Shown piece by piece: positions 16,949 to 25,576 of a stretch of DNA of 64,000 nt (within the stretch, counting starts at the first letter, position 1; each line of letters begins with the position of its first letter). Origin of the DNA: CAIUGU01 sp965279735 (GTDB lineage: Bacteria > Pseudomonadota > Gammaproteobacteria > Steroidobacterales > Steroidobacteraceae); NCBI GenBank assembly GCA_965279735.1, contig OZ257260.1, positions 62,001-126,000 on the forward strand. The letters run 5' to 3'. Under the pieces are notes generated by a model, which saw only the letters and a list, made by a program, of their open reading frames with translations, was not told where the DNA came from and did no database searches. A program made the translations under genes and the position numbers.

Positions 16949-17742
16949 TGCAGCAGTACCTCGAGCTTTTACGTCATGTGCGTCACCACGGGGTACGCAA
17001 GACCGATCGCACGGGTACGGGTACGCTCTCTGTTTTCGGCCACCAGATGCGTTTCGATCTGCGCGCCGGCTTTCCCCTTGTCACCACCAAGAAGCTGCAC
17101 CTGCGCTCGATCATCCACGAGCTGCTGTGGTTCCTGCGTGGCGATACGAACGTCGCCTACCTGCGTGAGAACGGCGTTTCGATCTGGGATGAATGGGCCG
17201 ACGAGCGCGGTGAACTGGGTCCGGTCTATGGTCGGCAATGGCGGTCGTGGCCGACGCCGGATGGACGTTACATCGACCAGATGAGCCGCACCCTCGATCT
17301 CATCCGCCGCGATCCGCATTCGCGTCGCATCGTGGTGAGTGCGTGGAACGTGGGCGAACTCGAACAGATGGCGTTGACGCCGTGTCATGCGCTGTTCCAG
17401 TTCTGGGTCGGCGAGGGCCGGCTGTCGTGTCAGCTGTACCAGCGCAGCGCCGATATCTTCCTCGGCGTCCCGTTCAATATCGCTTCATACGCGTTGCTGA
17501 CCCACATGGTCGCGGACCAGTGCGGTCTTGAGCCCGGTGATTTCATCTGGACAGGTGGCGATTGCCATCTGTATCTCAATCATCTCGAGCAGGCGGATCT
17601 ACAGCTGGGCCGCGAACCCCTGCCGTTGCCGCAGCTCGAGATCAGGCGCCACCCGCCTTCGATCTTCGAATACGCCTTCACGGATTTCGAGATCAAGGGC
17701 TACGAGTCGCATCCAGGAATCAAGGCGCCTATCTCGGTTTGA
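16948..17742 (+). CDS. thyA: Thymidylate synthase
   Basis: A 264-residue folate-dependent enzyme (dUMP to dTMP). Seen are the N-terminal [18 protein letters not shown], the phosphate-binding arginine pair [16 protein letters not shown], the catalytic [14 protein letters not shown] (Cys146 equivalent), the dUMP contacts [23 protein letters not shown] and the C-terminal [14 protein letters not shown]. The length equals E. coli ThyA exactly. The same frame is open far upstream over lgt, but the protein begins at ATG 16948, directly at the lgt stop. lgt-thyA is a conserved pair in proteobacteria. Confidence 0.97.
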   Translation: MQQYLELLRHVRHHGVRKTDRTGTGTLSVFGHQMRFDLRAGFPLVTTKKLHLRSIIHELLWFLRGDTNVAYLRENGVSIWDEWADERGELGPVYGRQWRSWPTPDGRYIDQMSRTLDLIRRDPHSRRIVVSAWNVGELEQMALTPCHALFQFWVGEGRLSCQLYQRSADIFLGVPFNIASYALLTHMVADQCGLEPGDFIWTGGDCHLYLNHLEQADLQLGREPLPLPQLEIRRHPPSIFEYAFTDFEIKGYESHPGIKAPISV

Positions 17743-17827
17743 CGCGACAAGGCCGCAGGCATCTGGCCTGTTGAAGGCCCAAAGCCTGCCTGACTACTTT
17801 TCAATTACCCGGAATCGCATACGAAAC

Positions 17828-18466
17828 ATGGCAACGAAGAAGACGAAACCCGTCAAGCGCAAGAAGACTGCTGTAGCTGTCTCTCCTCCCATCGTGACAT
17901 CGCCGCTGGTCGAGGTGCGCAACTCGCCCATTCACGGACGCGGCGTGTACGCGAAGCACCGGATCGTGAAGGGCGGTCGCATCATCGAATATCTCGGCGA
18001 TCGCGTTTCGCATGCCGAGGCGGATCGTCGCTATGAGCTGAAAGCCGATGACGACGGCCACACGTTCCTGTTCATCGTGGACAACCGCACCGTCATCGAC
18101 GCCGGCGTGGGCGGCAATGCTGCGCGTTACATCAATCACGGCTGCGACCCGAACTGCGAGACCGTGACCGAGAATCGCCGCATCTTCATCGAGGCCATCC
18201 GCACGATCAAACCGGGCGAAGAGCTCTGCTACGACTACCAGCTGGTCTGGGAGAGCACTGACGATCCCGAGGATCTCAAGCTGTACACCTGCCGCTGTGG
18301 CGCGAAGAACTGTCGCGGCACGATGCTCGATCCCGAGCCTCTCGACAAGGCGAAGAAGAAGGCCGCAAAAAAGAAAGCCGCGAAGAAGGCCCGGGACAAA
18401 GCAAAGACGAAGGATGTGAAGAAGAAAAAGAAGAGTGTAAAAACTACCAGGAAAAGCGCCCGGTAA
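17828..18466 (+). CDS. SET-domain protein lysine methyltransferase with lysine-rich tail
   Basis: A 212-residue protein. Residues about 20-160 form a full SET domain: HGRGVYAKHRIVKGGRIIEY (cofactor-binding G-x-G), ARYINHGCDPNCET (the RxxNHSCxPN knot) and GEELCYDYQ (catalytic Tyr region). It ends with a post-SET zinc motif CRCGAKNCRG. Both termini are basic: the N-terminus is TKKTKPVKRKK, and the last 35 residues are almost only Lys and Ala. Eukaryotic-type SET proteins in bacteria methylate histone-like or ribosomal proteins in the few cases tested; the target here is unknown. The ATG at 17828 is preferred because upstream in-frame sequence is a shadow of thyA. Confidence 0.88.
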   Translation: MATKKTKPVKRKKTAVAVSPPIVTSPLVEVRNSPIHGRGVYAKHRIVKGGRIIEYLGDRVSHAEADRRYELKADDDGHTFLFIVDNRTVIDAGVGGNAARYINHGCDPNCETVTENRRIFIEAIRTIKPGEELCYDYQLVWESTDDPEDLKLYTCRCGAKNCRGTMLDPEPLDKAKKKAAKKKAAKKARDKAKTKDVKKKKKSVKTTRKSAR

Positions 18467-18619
18467 TCGACTGTACCTGACCTCGCAAATTCCTTAACAA
18501 AAGTTCCACATTTCTTGAATCTCGAGGGTTGGGCGTTACAAGGGTCGGTGACATAGTCGCGACAGTGAATCACCCAGGGAGCCGCCTTCAGATCGGCGTC
18601 CGAAGGCCAGGGGTCAGCG

Positions 18620-19438
18620 ATGACGATTGCCAGAGCCTTGCAGTGGCCCGACCACTATCTGTTCCTCTTCTCGCACATGCGCTCGTATTCGAGCGTATTG
18701 AGTCACGTGCTCGGCACGCATCCCGAGATTTCGGGTTACTCCGAGTCGCACATCAAGTATCGACATCGCGGCGATCTCGGCACCTTGCGGTGGCGGATTG
18801 CACGCGCGATCGGCGGACTGCCCAAGGGCCGTTACCTGCTCGACAAGCTGCTGCACAACTACATGCTGATTCCGCGGCAGCTGCGTGAATCGGACCGGTT
18901 GCATGCCCTGATTTTCCTGCGCCAGCCCGCGCCAACATTGCAGAGCATCCTGCGCATGCATGCGATGCACCCGCAGGTGGGCTGGCACGGCGATCCGGGT
19001 GCGGTGGCGGTGTACTACTGCGAACGCCTGACGTGGATAGCAGCCGTTGGCGTGCTGCTGAAGGATCGCGCGCTGGTGTTTCCCGCCGAAGCGATCACCG
19101 GCCAGACGCACGACCTGCTCGGAGCGATCGGCGATCATCTGCGACTGGCGACGCCGCTGTCGCCGGCGTACACGCCGCGGCGCTACACGGGACAGCCTGC
19201 GCATGGCGATATTTCGACCAATATCCTGAGCGGGCACATCCTGGCTGCCGATACGTCACGACCCCGGTCGATGGACGACTGTCCCGGGTTCACGCCGGAG
19301 ATGCTGCGTCAATGCGAGCGCACTTACCGGCGCTGTGTTGCCATCATCGCGGACTGGTGTCCCTCTTTCGGATTCAGTGCCCAGCCCCCGGTGACAATGC
19401 ACACTCCATCGCTCAGCGTGGCCGGAAGCGGTCGGTAG
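18620..19438 (+). CDS. Sulfotransferase-family protein
   Basis: A 272-residue protein with the start of a P-loop sulfotransferase: HYLFLFSHMRSYSSVLSHVLGTHPEISGYSESH, in which HMRSYSS takes the place of the PAPS 5'-phosphosulfate loop. LIFLRQPAPTLQSILRM resembles the 3'-phosphate motif. The acceptor may be a sugar, lipid or protein and cannot be predicted. The gene is preceded by a 153-bp gap after the SET gene. Its last 26 bp overlap the convergent iminopeptidase gene. Members with this short layout are often annotated only as hypothetical. Confidence 0.7.
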   Translation: MTIARALQWPDHYLFLFSHMRSYSSVLSHVLGTHPEISGYSESHIKYRHRGDLGTLRWRIARAIGGLPKGRYLLDKLLHNYMLIPRQLRESDRLHALIFLRQPAPTLQSILRMHAMHPQVGWHGDPGAVAVYYCERLTWIAAVGVLLKDRALVFPAEAITGQTHDLLGAIGDHLRLATPLSPAYTPRRYTGQPAHGDISTNILSGHILAADTSRPRSMDDCPGFTPEMLRQCERTYRRCVAIIADWCPSFGFSAQPPVTMHTPSLSVAGSGR

Positions 19439-20390
19439 CAGAGATCAGTTCGCGGGTATTGCCCGGTTCGAACGCCGAGTGCCCGGAGTCGGGAGACACG
19501 CGGAAATCCGCTTCGGGCCAGGCGAGATGCAGATCCCACGCGGTCCTGATCGGGCACACCACGTCGTAGCGACCCTGCACGATCACTGCGGGAATATCGC
19601 GGATGCGATCGACATTGCGCAGCAACTGGTCTTCGTCGTCGAGCCAGCCCTTGTTCACGAAATAGTGGCATTCGATGCGCGAGATCGCGATGGCGAAATT
19701 CGCATCGCCCCATCGCTTCACGTTGTCGTGATCGACGTGCAAAAAACTCGTTGCAGCCTCCCAGAGTGACCAGGCCCGCGCTGCAACCAGCTGTTCTGCA
19801 GGATCGTTGCCGACCAGTCTCTTGTAGAACGCATTCACCAGATCGTCGCGTTCTCCTGCGGGAATAGCGGCGATGTAGTCGGCGTAGAAGTCCGGAAACA
19901 GCGCCGAGGCGCCGGCCTGGTAGAACCAGTCGAGTTCCCACTTGCGCAGCAGGAAAATACCGCGCAACACGAGTTCCGAAACGCGTTGCGGATGAGTCTG
20001 TGCGTACGCCAGCGCCAGCGTCGAACCCCATGAACCCCCGAACACGAGCCATTTATCGATGCCCAGATGCGTACGCAGCTTCTCGATGTCCTCGACGAGA
20101 TGCCATGTCGTGTTATCGACGAGACTCGCGTGCGGACGACTGCGTCCACACCCGCGCTGGTCGAACACGATGATGCGGTAAGCCTGCGGATCGAAGAAAC
20201 GCCGCGCCCTGACATCCGCTCCCGCACCCGGTCCGCCATGCAGGAACACCGCCGGTTTCCCCGCCGGATTGCCGCACTCTTCGTAGTACAGCTCATGAAG
20301 ATCCGAAACTTTCAGATAGCCCGAGCGGTGCGGCTCGATCGGTGGGTAAAGCGGAGACGGAGGTGTTTTTGCGGGGGCAGTGGTTTTCAT
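19413..20390 (-). CDS. pip: Proline iminopeptidase (alpha/beta hydrolase, S33)
   Basis: A 325-residue peptidase that releases N-terminal proline. Seen are the oxyanion-hole motif LHGGPGAG, VFDQRGCGRSRPH, the nucleophile elbow GGSWGSTLALAYAQTHP (catalytic Ser), WSLWE, the acid in QGRYDVVCP and the catalytic His in SGHSAFE. These are family-diagnostic and in the right order. The start at 20390 gives the family length (E. coli-like S33 enzymes 310-320). The frame upstream runs into repeat family B. The 3' end overlaps the sulfotransferase gene. Confidence 0.94.
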   Translation of the reverse strand: MKTTAPAKTPPSPLYPPIEPHRSGYLKVSDLHELYYEECGNPAGKPAVFLHGGPGAGADVRARRFFDPQAYRIIVFDQRGCGRSRPHASLVDNTTWHLVEDIEKLRTHLGIDKWLVFGGSWGSTLALAYAQTHPQRVSELVLRGIFLLRKWELDWFYQAGASALFPDFYADYIAAIPAGERDDLVNAFYKRLVGNDPAEQLVAARAWSLWEAATSFLHVDHDNVKRWGDANFAIAISRIECHYFVNKGWLDDEDQLLRNVDRIRDIPAVIVQGRYDVVCPIRTAWDLHLAWPEADFRVSPDSGHSAFEPGNTRELISATDRFRPR

Positions 20391-20450
20391 AGGATGAGGA
20401 TAGCGAACGGCCACGCAAGAGGAAACCGGCCAACCCTGTTGGCAAGTAGG

Positions 20451-20615
20451 CCTGCCGGCAAGTAGGTCACAGACGTGGCCCAAGGACGGGCCATAAATGA
20501 CAGGCAGGCCTGCCGGCAAGCCAGAATCGGACCTCTGGCTTGTCGTTAGACCTACCTGGCGATAGCCCTGCCTGTACCCTGAGGACAGGGCATAAACCGG
20601 CAGGCCTACTTGCTG
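20451..20615. repeat. REP-like hairpin repeats, family B, locus 1 (two units)
   Basis: Two units at 20475-20497 and 20574-20596 share the pattern hairpin with AGGA-type loop followed by CATAAA: GGCCC-AAGGAC-GGGCC and CCCTG-AGGA-CAGGG. Short direct copies of CAAGTAGG and GCAGGCCT surround them. The same set occurs at 60914-61032. The stretch fills most of the 245 bp between the TonB receptor gene and pip, and no coding sequence is visible in it. Confidence 0.75.
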
Positions 20616-20635
20616 ACAGAGTCAGCCGGTTGTTC

Positions 20636-22690
20636 CTAGAAACTCAGCCTCACTCCCGCACTCACCGATCTTCCCGGCAACGGCACCTGATCCTTGAGCG
20701 GCGAGGTGGCTTGTCTCGCTTCCTCATCCAGCAGATTGCTGCCTTTGAGGAAGAGGAAGGCGCTCGTGGCACCGAGCGTCACGTGCCGGCTGAGGTCGAG
20801 GTTCACTGCGGTGTAGGCATCGGTCGGCAGTTCGAAGGCCGCGATCTTTTCCTGCTTCAGGTTGTAGAGCGCTTCAATGCCTGCGTGCCAGCTGCCCATC
20901 TCGTAGTGCAGGCCGCCTCCAAAGCGCTGCGCCGGCATCTGCGGAATGCTGTCGCCGTTCTTGAGCTTCCCGCGCACGTAGTCCGATACAAGACGCAACG
21001 AGAGATCGCCGATCGGTGACAGGTTGAGCGGCAGGATCACTTCGGCTTCGTAGCCGTACAGCTTCGCGCCGTCCTGCTGTACCTGGAACACCGGCAATTC
21101 CTCCCCCGATCCGATCGTCTGCACGGCGCCCGTGGGATCGAGATAGATGTAGTTGCCATAGTCGTTGTAGAAGGCGCTCAACGTCCAGCGGATGCCGTCG
21201 CCCGCACGACGCAGCGACAGATCGAACGTCAGTGCATTTTCTATCTTCAGATCGGGAGCACCGATCTCGACACGGCCGGCAGCGATGTGCGGTCCATTGG
21301 CATAGAGCTCCGCAGCCTGCGGGTGCCGTTCCGTGCGTGTGATGTTGAGAGCGAGGGCGTGGTCGTCGATGAACGTCCAGACGAGTCCCGCGGAGAGATT
21401 CGTGGCTGTCTTGTCGTAGTGGGGGAGGCCGAGGGCAGCGTCGAGATCGATGGTCTGGTTTTCGGCGCGGGCGCCGAGCTCGACGGTCCAGTCGTTGAGG
21501 TGTCGCTCCTCGAAAGCGAACAGGCTGACACCGCGCGTGACGGACGGCGGTGCGAATGCTTCATCGCCGATGGCCTTGAAGTCGACATCCATGTACTGGG
21601 TCCCGACCGTTCCGCGCCATTCACCGAAGTGATGATCCAGCGCCACACGCAGGTCATAGGCGTCCTGGAAGAACACGGTTCCCGGTTCGCCGGGTGCCTC
21701 GAACTCCGTGTGGGTGTAGTCGTTGTAGGCGCCGCGAACCCGCACGGCATCGAGTGCCTCGACGGCCGGCCGCCATTCGCCGCTCAGGTCATAGCGGTCC
21801 TGCTTCATGTCGATGAATGCAGCTTCTTCAACCGGGATCCCGTAAGTGGTCGCGAAATGGCTCCAGGAAACGCCCCCGAAACCGGAATCGCCAACCAGCG
21901 ATACACCGAGTGCTCCGCCATGCGTGTCGCTTGAGGAATTCTCCACGCGTCCCTTTACATCGCTGGGGGTTTCACCTGCATCGATGAGTTGCTGTCTGAA
22001 CGCGGCTGATTGCGCAAAGCCGGGAATGCGCACGTCGTCGGTCTGCCGGTCGAAGTAGTCGGCATGCCAGGCAATCGAATCGCCACCGCCATTCAGGCTC
22101 AATGCGCCGGTCAATTCGTCGACAGCGCTGGCGCCCCGCACTTCGGCAGCTCCACTGACGGGAGCGTTGGCAGGCTTGTTCGGAATGCGATTGCTGACCA
22201 TGTTGACGAGGCCCCCAGCGGCGCCGCTGCCATACAGCAGGGCAGCCGGACCCTTGATGATCTCGATCTGTTCCGAGACGACGGATTCCAGACTGACTGC
22301 GTGGTCCTGACTCAGGCCCGAAACGTCGAGCGAGGACAGGCCGTCCTCGAGGATCTGGACGCGATCCCCGCCGAGACCCCGAATCACCGGCCGGCTGGCA
22401 CTGGGACCGAAATAGGTCGAGCTGACGCCGAGTTCCTGCGCCAGCGTTTCGCCAATGCTGCTCGCGATCTGGCGTCGCAGGTCGTCGCCGCCGACGATCT
22501 CTGTGGGTTGCGCGACGGTCAGCGGGTTTTCCCGCATGGCGGTGGCCGTGACGATGACTTCCTCAGGCTTGTCTTCCTGGGCGTAACTGGCGCTACTCGC
22601 CAGAACAGCACCAATGGCGAGAGTGAGGGAGGGAATACGGGCGGAGGCGCGCATGGAGCGCATGGAGCGCGAGCTTGAATGAATGCACAT
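20636..22690 (-). CDS. TonB-dependent outer-membrane receptor, ZnuD-like
   Basis: A 684-residue outer-membrane transporter. The signal peptide ends ASYAQ, followed by the TonB box EEVIVTA. The plug domain covers residues 55-180 (SRPVIRGLGGDRVQILEDGLSSLDVSGLSQDHAVS, IEIIKGPAALLYGSGAAGGLVN). The 22-strand barrel ends RSVSAGVRLSF with terminal Phe. The 'ILEDG...SGLSQDHAVS' plug is the subtype seen in ZnuD-like metal receptors. The start at 22690 has AGGAACGATC before it. A DUF2946-like gene lies 97 bp upstream on the same strand, which supports a metal role. Zinc versus copper is not decided by sequence. Confidence 0.88.
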   Translation of the reverse strand: MCIHSSSRSMRSMRASARIPSLTLAIGAVLASSASYAQEDKPEEVIVTATAMRENPLTVAQPTEIVGGDDLRRQIASSIGETLAQELGVSSTYFGPSASRPVIRGLGGDRVQILEDGLSSLDVSGLSQDHAVSLESVVSEQIEIIKGPAALLYGSGAAGGLVNMVSNRIPNKPANAPVSGAAEVRGASAVDELTGALSLNGGGDSIAWHADYFDRQTDDVRIPGFAQSAAFRQQLIDAGETPSDVKGRVENSSSDTHGGALGVSLVGDSGFGGVSWSHFATTYGIPVEEAAFIDMKQDRYDLSGEWRPAVEALDAVRVRGAYNDYTHTEFEAPGEPGTVFFQDAYDLRVALDHHFGEWRGTVGTQYMDVDFKAIGDEAFAPPSVTRGVSLFAFEERHLNDWTVELGARAENQTIDLDAALGLPHYDKTATNLSAGLVWTFIDDHALALNITRTERHPQAAELYANGPHIAAGRVEIGAPDLKIENALTFDLSLRRAGDGIRWTLSAFYNDYGNYIYLDPTGAVQTIGSGEELPVFQVQQDGAKLYGYEAEVILPLNLSPIGDLSLRLVSDYVRGKLKNGDSIPQMPAQRFGGGLHYEMGSWHAGIEALYNLKQEKIAAFELPTDAYTAVNLDLSRHVTLGATSAFLFLKGSNLLDEEARQATSPLKDQVPLPGRSVSAGVRLSF

Positions 22691-22787
22691 GTGATCGTTC
22701 CTGCATAAAAGATCGACGGATCGTGAAACTACGCGGCGGACCGGCAGCAACACGGAAGGCCACTGGAAGTGGCTTGGACGAGGTCGA

Positions 22788-23105
22788 TCAGGCGGCTGGA
22801 GGGCCGCGGGGAACGAAACGGAACGTGGAGCGGAGGGTGGGGGTGGCGGTTTCTGGCAGCGCCACGTGAACGATGCGATCGGCAGGAGCGACGACAAAGG
22901 TGACGCTGGCCGGGCCATCCGCCATCTTGTCGAAGGCGATGCAGAAGCCGCAGAGGGCGGAGTCGACACCGGGACGACCCTCGTACTCGTGCCCGTGCGT
23001 ATGCAGCACGTGAGCCATCGAATCGAGGGCAAGCACCAGCACCAGGCTGACGAGACAGGCTCGTAACCAGCGGGGAGGTCTGCGTGCTAGCTGAATGAGG
23101 CGCAT
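22788..23105 (-). CDS. DUF2946-like small exported or membrane protein
   Basis: About 105 residues. An N-terminal hydrophobic stretch (ACLVSLVLVLALDSMA) is followed by a His-rich patch HVLHTHGHEYEG and a CGFC motif, the layout of DUF2946 proteins, which lie beside TonB receptors and copper/zinc genes. The His and Cys groups suggest metal binding. The C-terminus is strand-rich. The start could be ATG 23105 or ATG 23120; neither has a convincing ribosome-binding site. It is probably transcribed together with the receptor gene downstream. Confidence 0.7.
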   Translation of the reverse strand: MRLIQLARRPPRWLRACLVSLVLVLALDSMAHVLHTHGHEYEGRPGVDSALCGFCIAFDKMADGPASVTFVVAPADRIVHVALPETATPTLRSTFRFVPRGPPAA

Positions 23106-23281
23106 GGCTGCTCTTACCATAGCCCCAAGCTCCGTCGGCTGGCAATGGGGAGGTCATTCCGCCATAATCGCCGCAGCTTTTTCGCTTCACTTTCAGCGGC
23201 CAGCAGGAATTCAGTGCTCCCTCCACAGTCGCCGTCCCCTCCCGCTGAAGCGTGTTTCCGGGCACTCGCCCACTACTCCTG

Positions 23282-24301
23282 GTGAAGCTCACGGCCGACA
23301 ATCTTGGAGCAAGCCTGACCAAGGGCTTGCGTTCCGCGTACCTCGTATCGGGTGACGATCCGTTGCTCGTCAGCGAAGCGTGCGATGCGATCCGTGGACG
23401 TGCGCGCGAGCAAGGCTTCACCGGACGGGAAATTCATTTCGTCGAGCGCGGTTTCGACTGGGGCGAGCTGCGGGCCAGCGCGCAGTCGCTGTCGTTGTTC
23501 GCCGATCGACGCATCATCGAAGTGCGCATGCCTTCGGGCAGTCCCGGCGAGGGAGCCGACACGCTCATCGACATGGCCACTCATCCGAGCGACGACATCC
23601 TGCTGCTGATCGTGACGGAGAAGCTGGATGCCCGTGCCCTGTCGACGCGCTGGGCTACAGCAGTCGAACAGCAGGGAGTCGTCGTGCAGATCTGGCCGAT
23701 CGATCTGGCGCGTCTGCCTGCGTGGATCGAAGAACGTTTAGGGCGTCACGGCCTGCAGGCAGATGTTGCGGTCGCCTCGCTCATTGCAGAACGCGTTGAA
23801 GGCAACCTGCTGGCTGCGCACCAGGAAGTCGAGAAACTCGCGCTGCTCAATCCGCCCGGGCGGCTGACAGCGGAGGCCGTGCTCGAGGCGGTGGTCGACA
23901 GCGCCCGCTACGACACGCTGCAACTCGGTGAAGTCGCGATGCGTGGCCAGACGGCGCGTGCACTCAGGATCCTGCGTGGACTCCGGCAGGAAGGCGTGGA
24001 ACTGACGCTGGTGCTCTGGGGCGTGAACAAGGACCTGCAATGGCTGGCCCGCGTCGAATTCCTCATGCGCGGTGGTCAAAGCGCCGACGCAGCGATGGCC
24101 GCCGAACATGTATGGCGGCCACGTCAGGCGGCGATGCGGCAGGCGCTCACGCGTCTCAAGACGAATGCCATTCGCGGCTTGCTGACCGATGCGTCGCGGG
24201 TGGATCGGGCGATCAAGGGCGCGCTCAAGCGCGATCCGTGGACTGAAATGGAAGCGCTGATTGCCCGCCTCGCGGGCGTAAGACTGGCAAGAGCGGCATG
24301 A
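23282..24301 (+). CDS. holA: DNA polymerase III delta subunit
   Basis: A 339-residue clamp-loader subunit that opens the beta clamp. The N-terminus KLTADNLGASLTKGLRSAYLVSGDDPLLVSEACDAIR aligns with HolA (E. coli: ...LNEGLRAAYLLLGNDPLL). The AAA+-like first domain is followed by the collar domain (TLVLWGVNKDLQWLARV; WRPRQAAMRQAL). A GTG at 23282 starts the protein where the family starts; a GTG at 23252 adds ten residues without counterpart. lptE, which commonly precedes holA, is absent. It overlaps nadD by 4 nt. Confidence 0.93.
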   Translation: MKLTADNLGASLTKGLRSAYLVSGDDPLLVSEACDAIRGRAREQGFTGREIHFVERGFDWGELRASAQSLSLFADRRIIEVRMPSGSPGEGADTLIDMATHPSDDILLLIVTEKLDARALSTRWATAVEQQGVVVQIWPIDLARLPAWIEERLGRHGLQADVAVASLIAERVEGNLLAAHQEVEKLALLNPPGRLTAEAVLEAVVDSARYDTLQLGEVAMRGQTARALRILRGLRQEGVELTLVLWGVNKDLQWLARVEFLMRGGQSADAAMAAEHVWRPRQAAMRQALTRLKTNAIRGLLTDASRVDRAIKGALKRDPWTEMEALIARLAGVRLARAA

Positions 24302-24945
24302 ACCCCATCGGCATTTTTGGCGGCACGTTCGATCCGATCCACTACGGACATCTGCGCACCGCATTCGAACTGCTGCAGGCGCTGAAGCTCGGCGAGCTCC
24401 GGTTCATGCCTGCAGGCAATCCGCCGCATCGTGAATCGCCGATGGCGGATGCCGAACAGCGTCTGGCAATGGTGCGCGCTGCAACCGCGGGCCAGCCCGG
24501 CTTCGTCGTGGACGATCGCGAAACGCGTCGCGAGGGGCCGTCATATTCGGTCGATACGCTGGCCGGCCTGCGGGCGGAACAGCCGACTCGTTCGCTGTGC
24601 CTGATCGTCGGCATGGATGCGTTCCTCGAGTTGCCGAAGTGGCACCAATGGCGCGAACTGTTGCAGCTCGCGCATCTCGTCGTCGCACATCGGCCTGGCT
24701 GGCGTCCGCCGACGATGGGTCCGCTCGGCGAACTGCTCGTCGATCGTGGCACCGGCAGCATCAGCGATCTGCATGATGCGATCGCCGGCCGGATCTTCAT
24801 CCATCCTGGCACGCAGGTGGAAATCTCATCGACCGAAGTCCGGCGGCTGATTGCTGCCGGCCGCAACCCCCGCTACCTGATGCCTGATGCGGTGTGCGAC
24901 ATCATTGCGAGCACGGGCTGCTACAGCCGCGCCTCCCAGCGATGA
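24298..24945 (+). CDS. nadD: Nicotinate-nucleotide adenylyltransferase
   Basis: A 215-residue enzyme of NAD synthesis that adenylates nicotinate mononucleotide. The nucleotidyltransferase motif GIFGGTFDPIHYGHLRTA starts at residue 4 and carries the HxGH signature (HYGH). The second signature, EISSTEVRRLIAAG, is the ISSTxxR motif. The length matches E. coli NadD (213). It starts within the holA stop (ATGA). The order holA-nadD-rsfS-rlmH is conserved in gammaproteobacteria. Confidence 0.96.
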   Translation: MNPIGIFGGTFDPIHYGHLRTAFELLQALKLGELRFMPAGNPPHRESPMADAEQRLAMVRAATAGQPGFVVDDRETRREGPSYSVDTLAGLRAEQPTRSLCLIVGMDAFLELPKWHQWRELLQLAHLVVAHRPGWRPPTMGPLGELLVDRGTGSISDLHDAIAGRIFIHPGTQVEISSTEVRRLIAAGRNPRYLMPDAVCDIIASTGCYSRASQR

Positions 24946-24994
24946 TCAGGACAGTTCCCGTTTACAGAGTTTTCCAACACCCATCGAGGTGAGC

Positions 24995-25567
24995 ATGGCC
25001 GTCAAGCGCGCAAAAAAGTCCGCGAAGAAGAGTTCGAAATCCGCAGGTTCGTCGCAGGCACGCAAGCCGGGTACAGGCCCGCGGCGCAGCGCTAAACCTG
25101 TCGCGAGGGCGGCTGCACGTCCGCCTGCGAAACCGAAAGCGGCTGCGCCCAAGACAGCAGCGCGCAAATCCGCGCCAGCCAAGTCTGCGCCTGGCAAGCC
25201 GGCGAAAGCAGCCAGCTTGCCCAAGCACTCGGCGCTGACCAGCATTGTCGCGGCGGCCCTCGATGACATGAAGGCCGTCAATCCGACGGTGCTCGATGTT
25301 CGGGGCCTCACGGATATCGCCGATACGCTGGTGGTGGCGAGCGGCAACTCCGATCGTCACGTGCGTTCGATTGCCGATCGCGTGATCGAGTACGCGAAGA
25401 AGGCCGGTCATCGGCCCGTGGGTGTGGAAGGCGAGCGTGATGGCGAGTGGGTACTCGTTGATCTGCAGGACGTGATCGTCCACATCATGCTGCCGCGGGT
25501 GCGCGAGTTCTATCGTCTCGAGGATCTCTGGGATGTCAGCGCGGCCGCGCGCGAAAGCGCCCGCTGA
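24995..25567 (+). CDS. rsfS: Ribosomal silencing factor RsfS with basic N-terminal extension
   Basis: A 190-residue protein. Residues about 85-190 are the RsfS domain (VLDVRGLTDIADTLVVASGNSDRHVRSIADRV, GEWVLVDLQDVIVHIMLPRVREFYRLEDLW), which binds uL14 of the large subunit and blocks subunit joining. The usual protein is only about 105-120 residues. Here the first 80 residues are Lys, Ala, Pro and Ser in repeats similar to histone-H1-like tails. The ATG at 24995 is preceded by CGAGGTGAGC, so the extension appears to be translated. Alternative starts inside the extension are not excluded. Confidence 0.92.
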   Translation: MAVKRAKKSAKKSSKSAGSSQARKPGTGPRRSAKPVARAAARPPAKPKAAAPKTAARKSAPAKSAPGKPAKAASLPKHSALTSIVAAALDDMKAVNPTVLDVRGLTDIADTLVVASGNSDRHVRSIADRVIEYAKKAGHRPVGVEGERDGEWVLVDLQDVIVHIMLPRVREFYRLEDLWDVSAAARESAR

Positions 25568-25576
25568 TCTGCTCCC

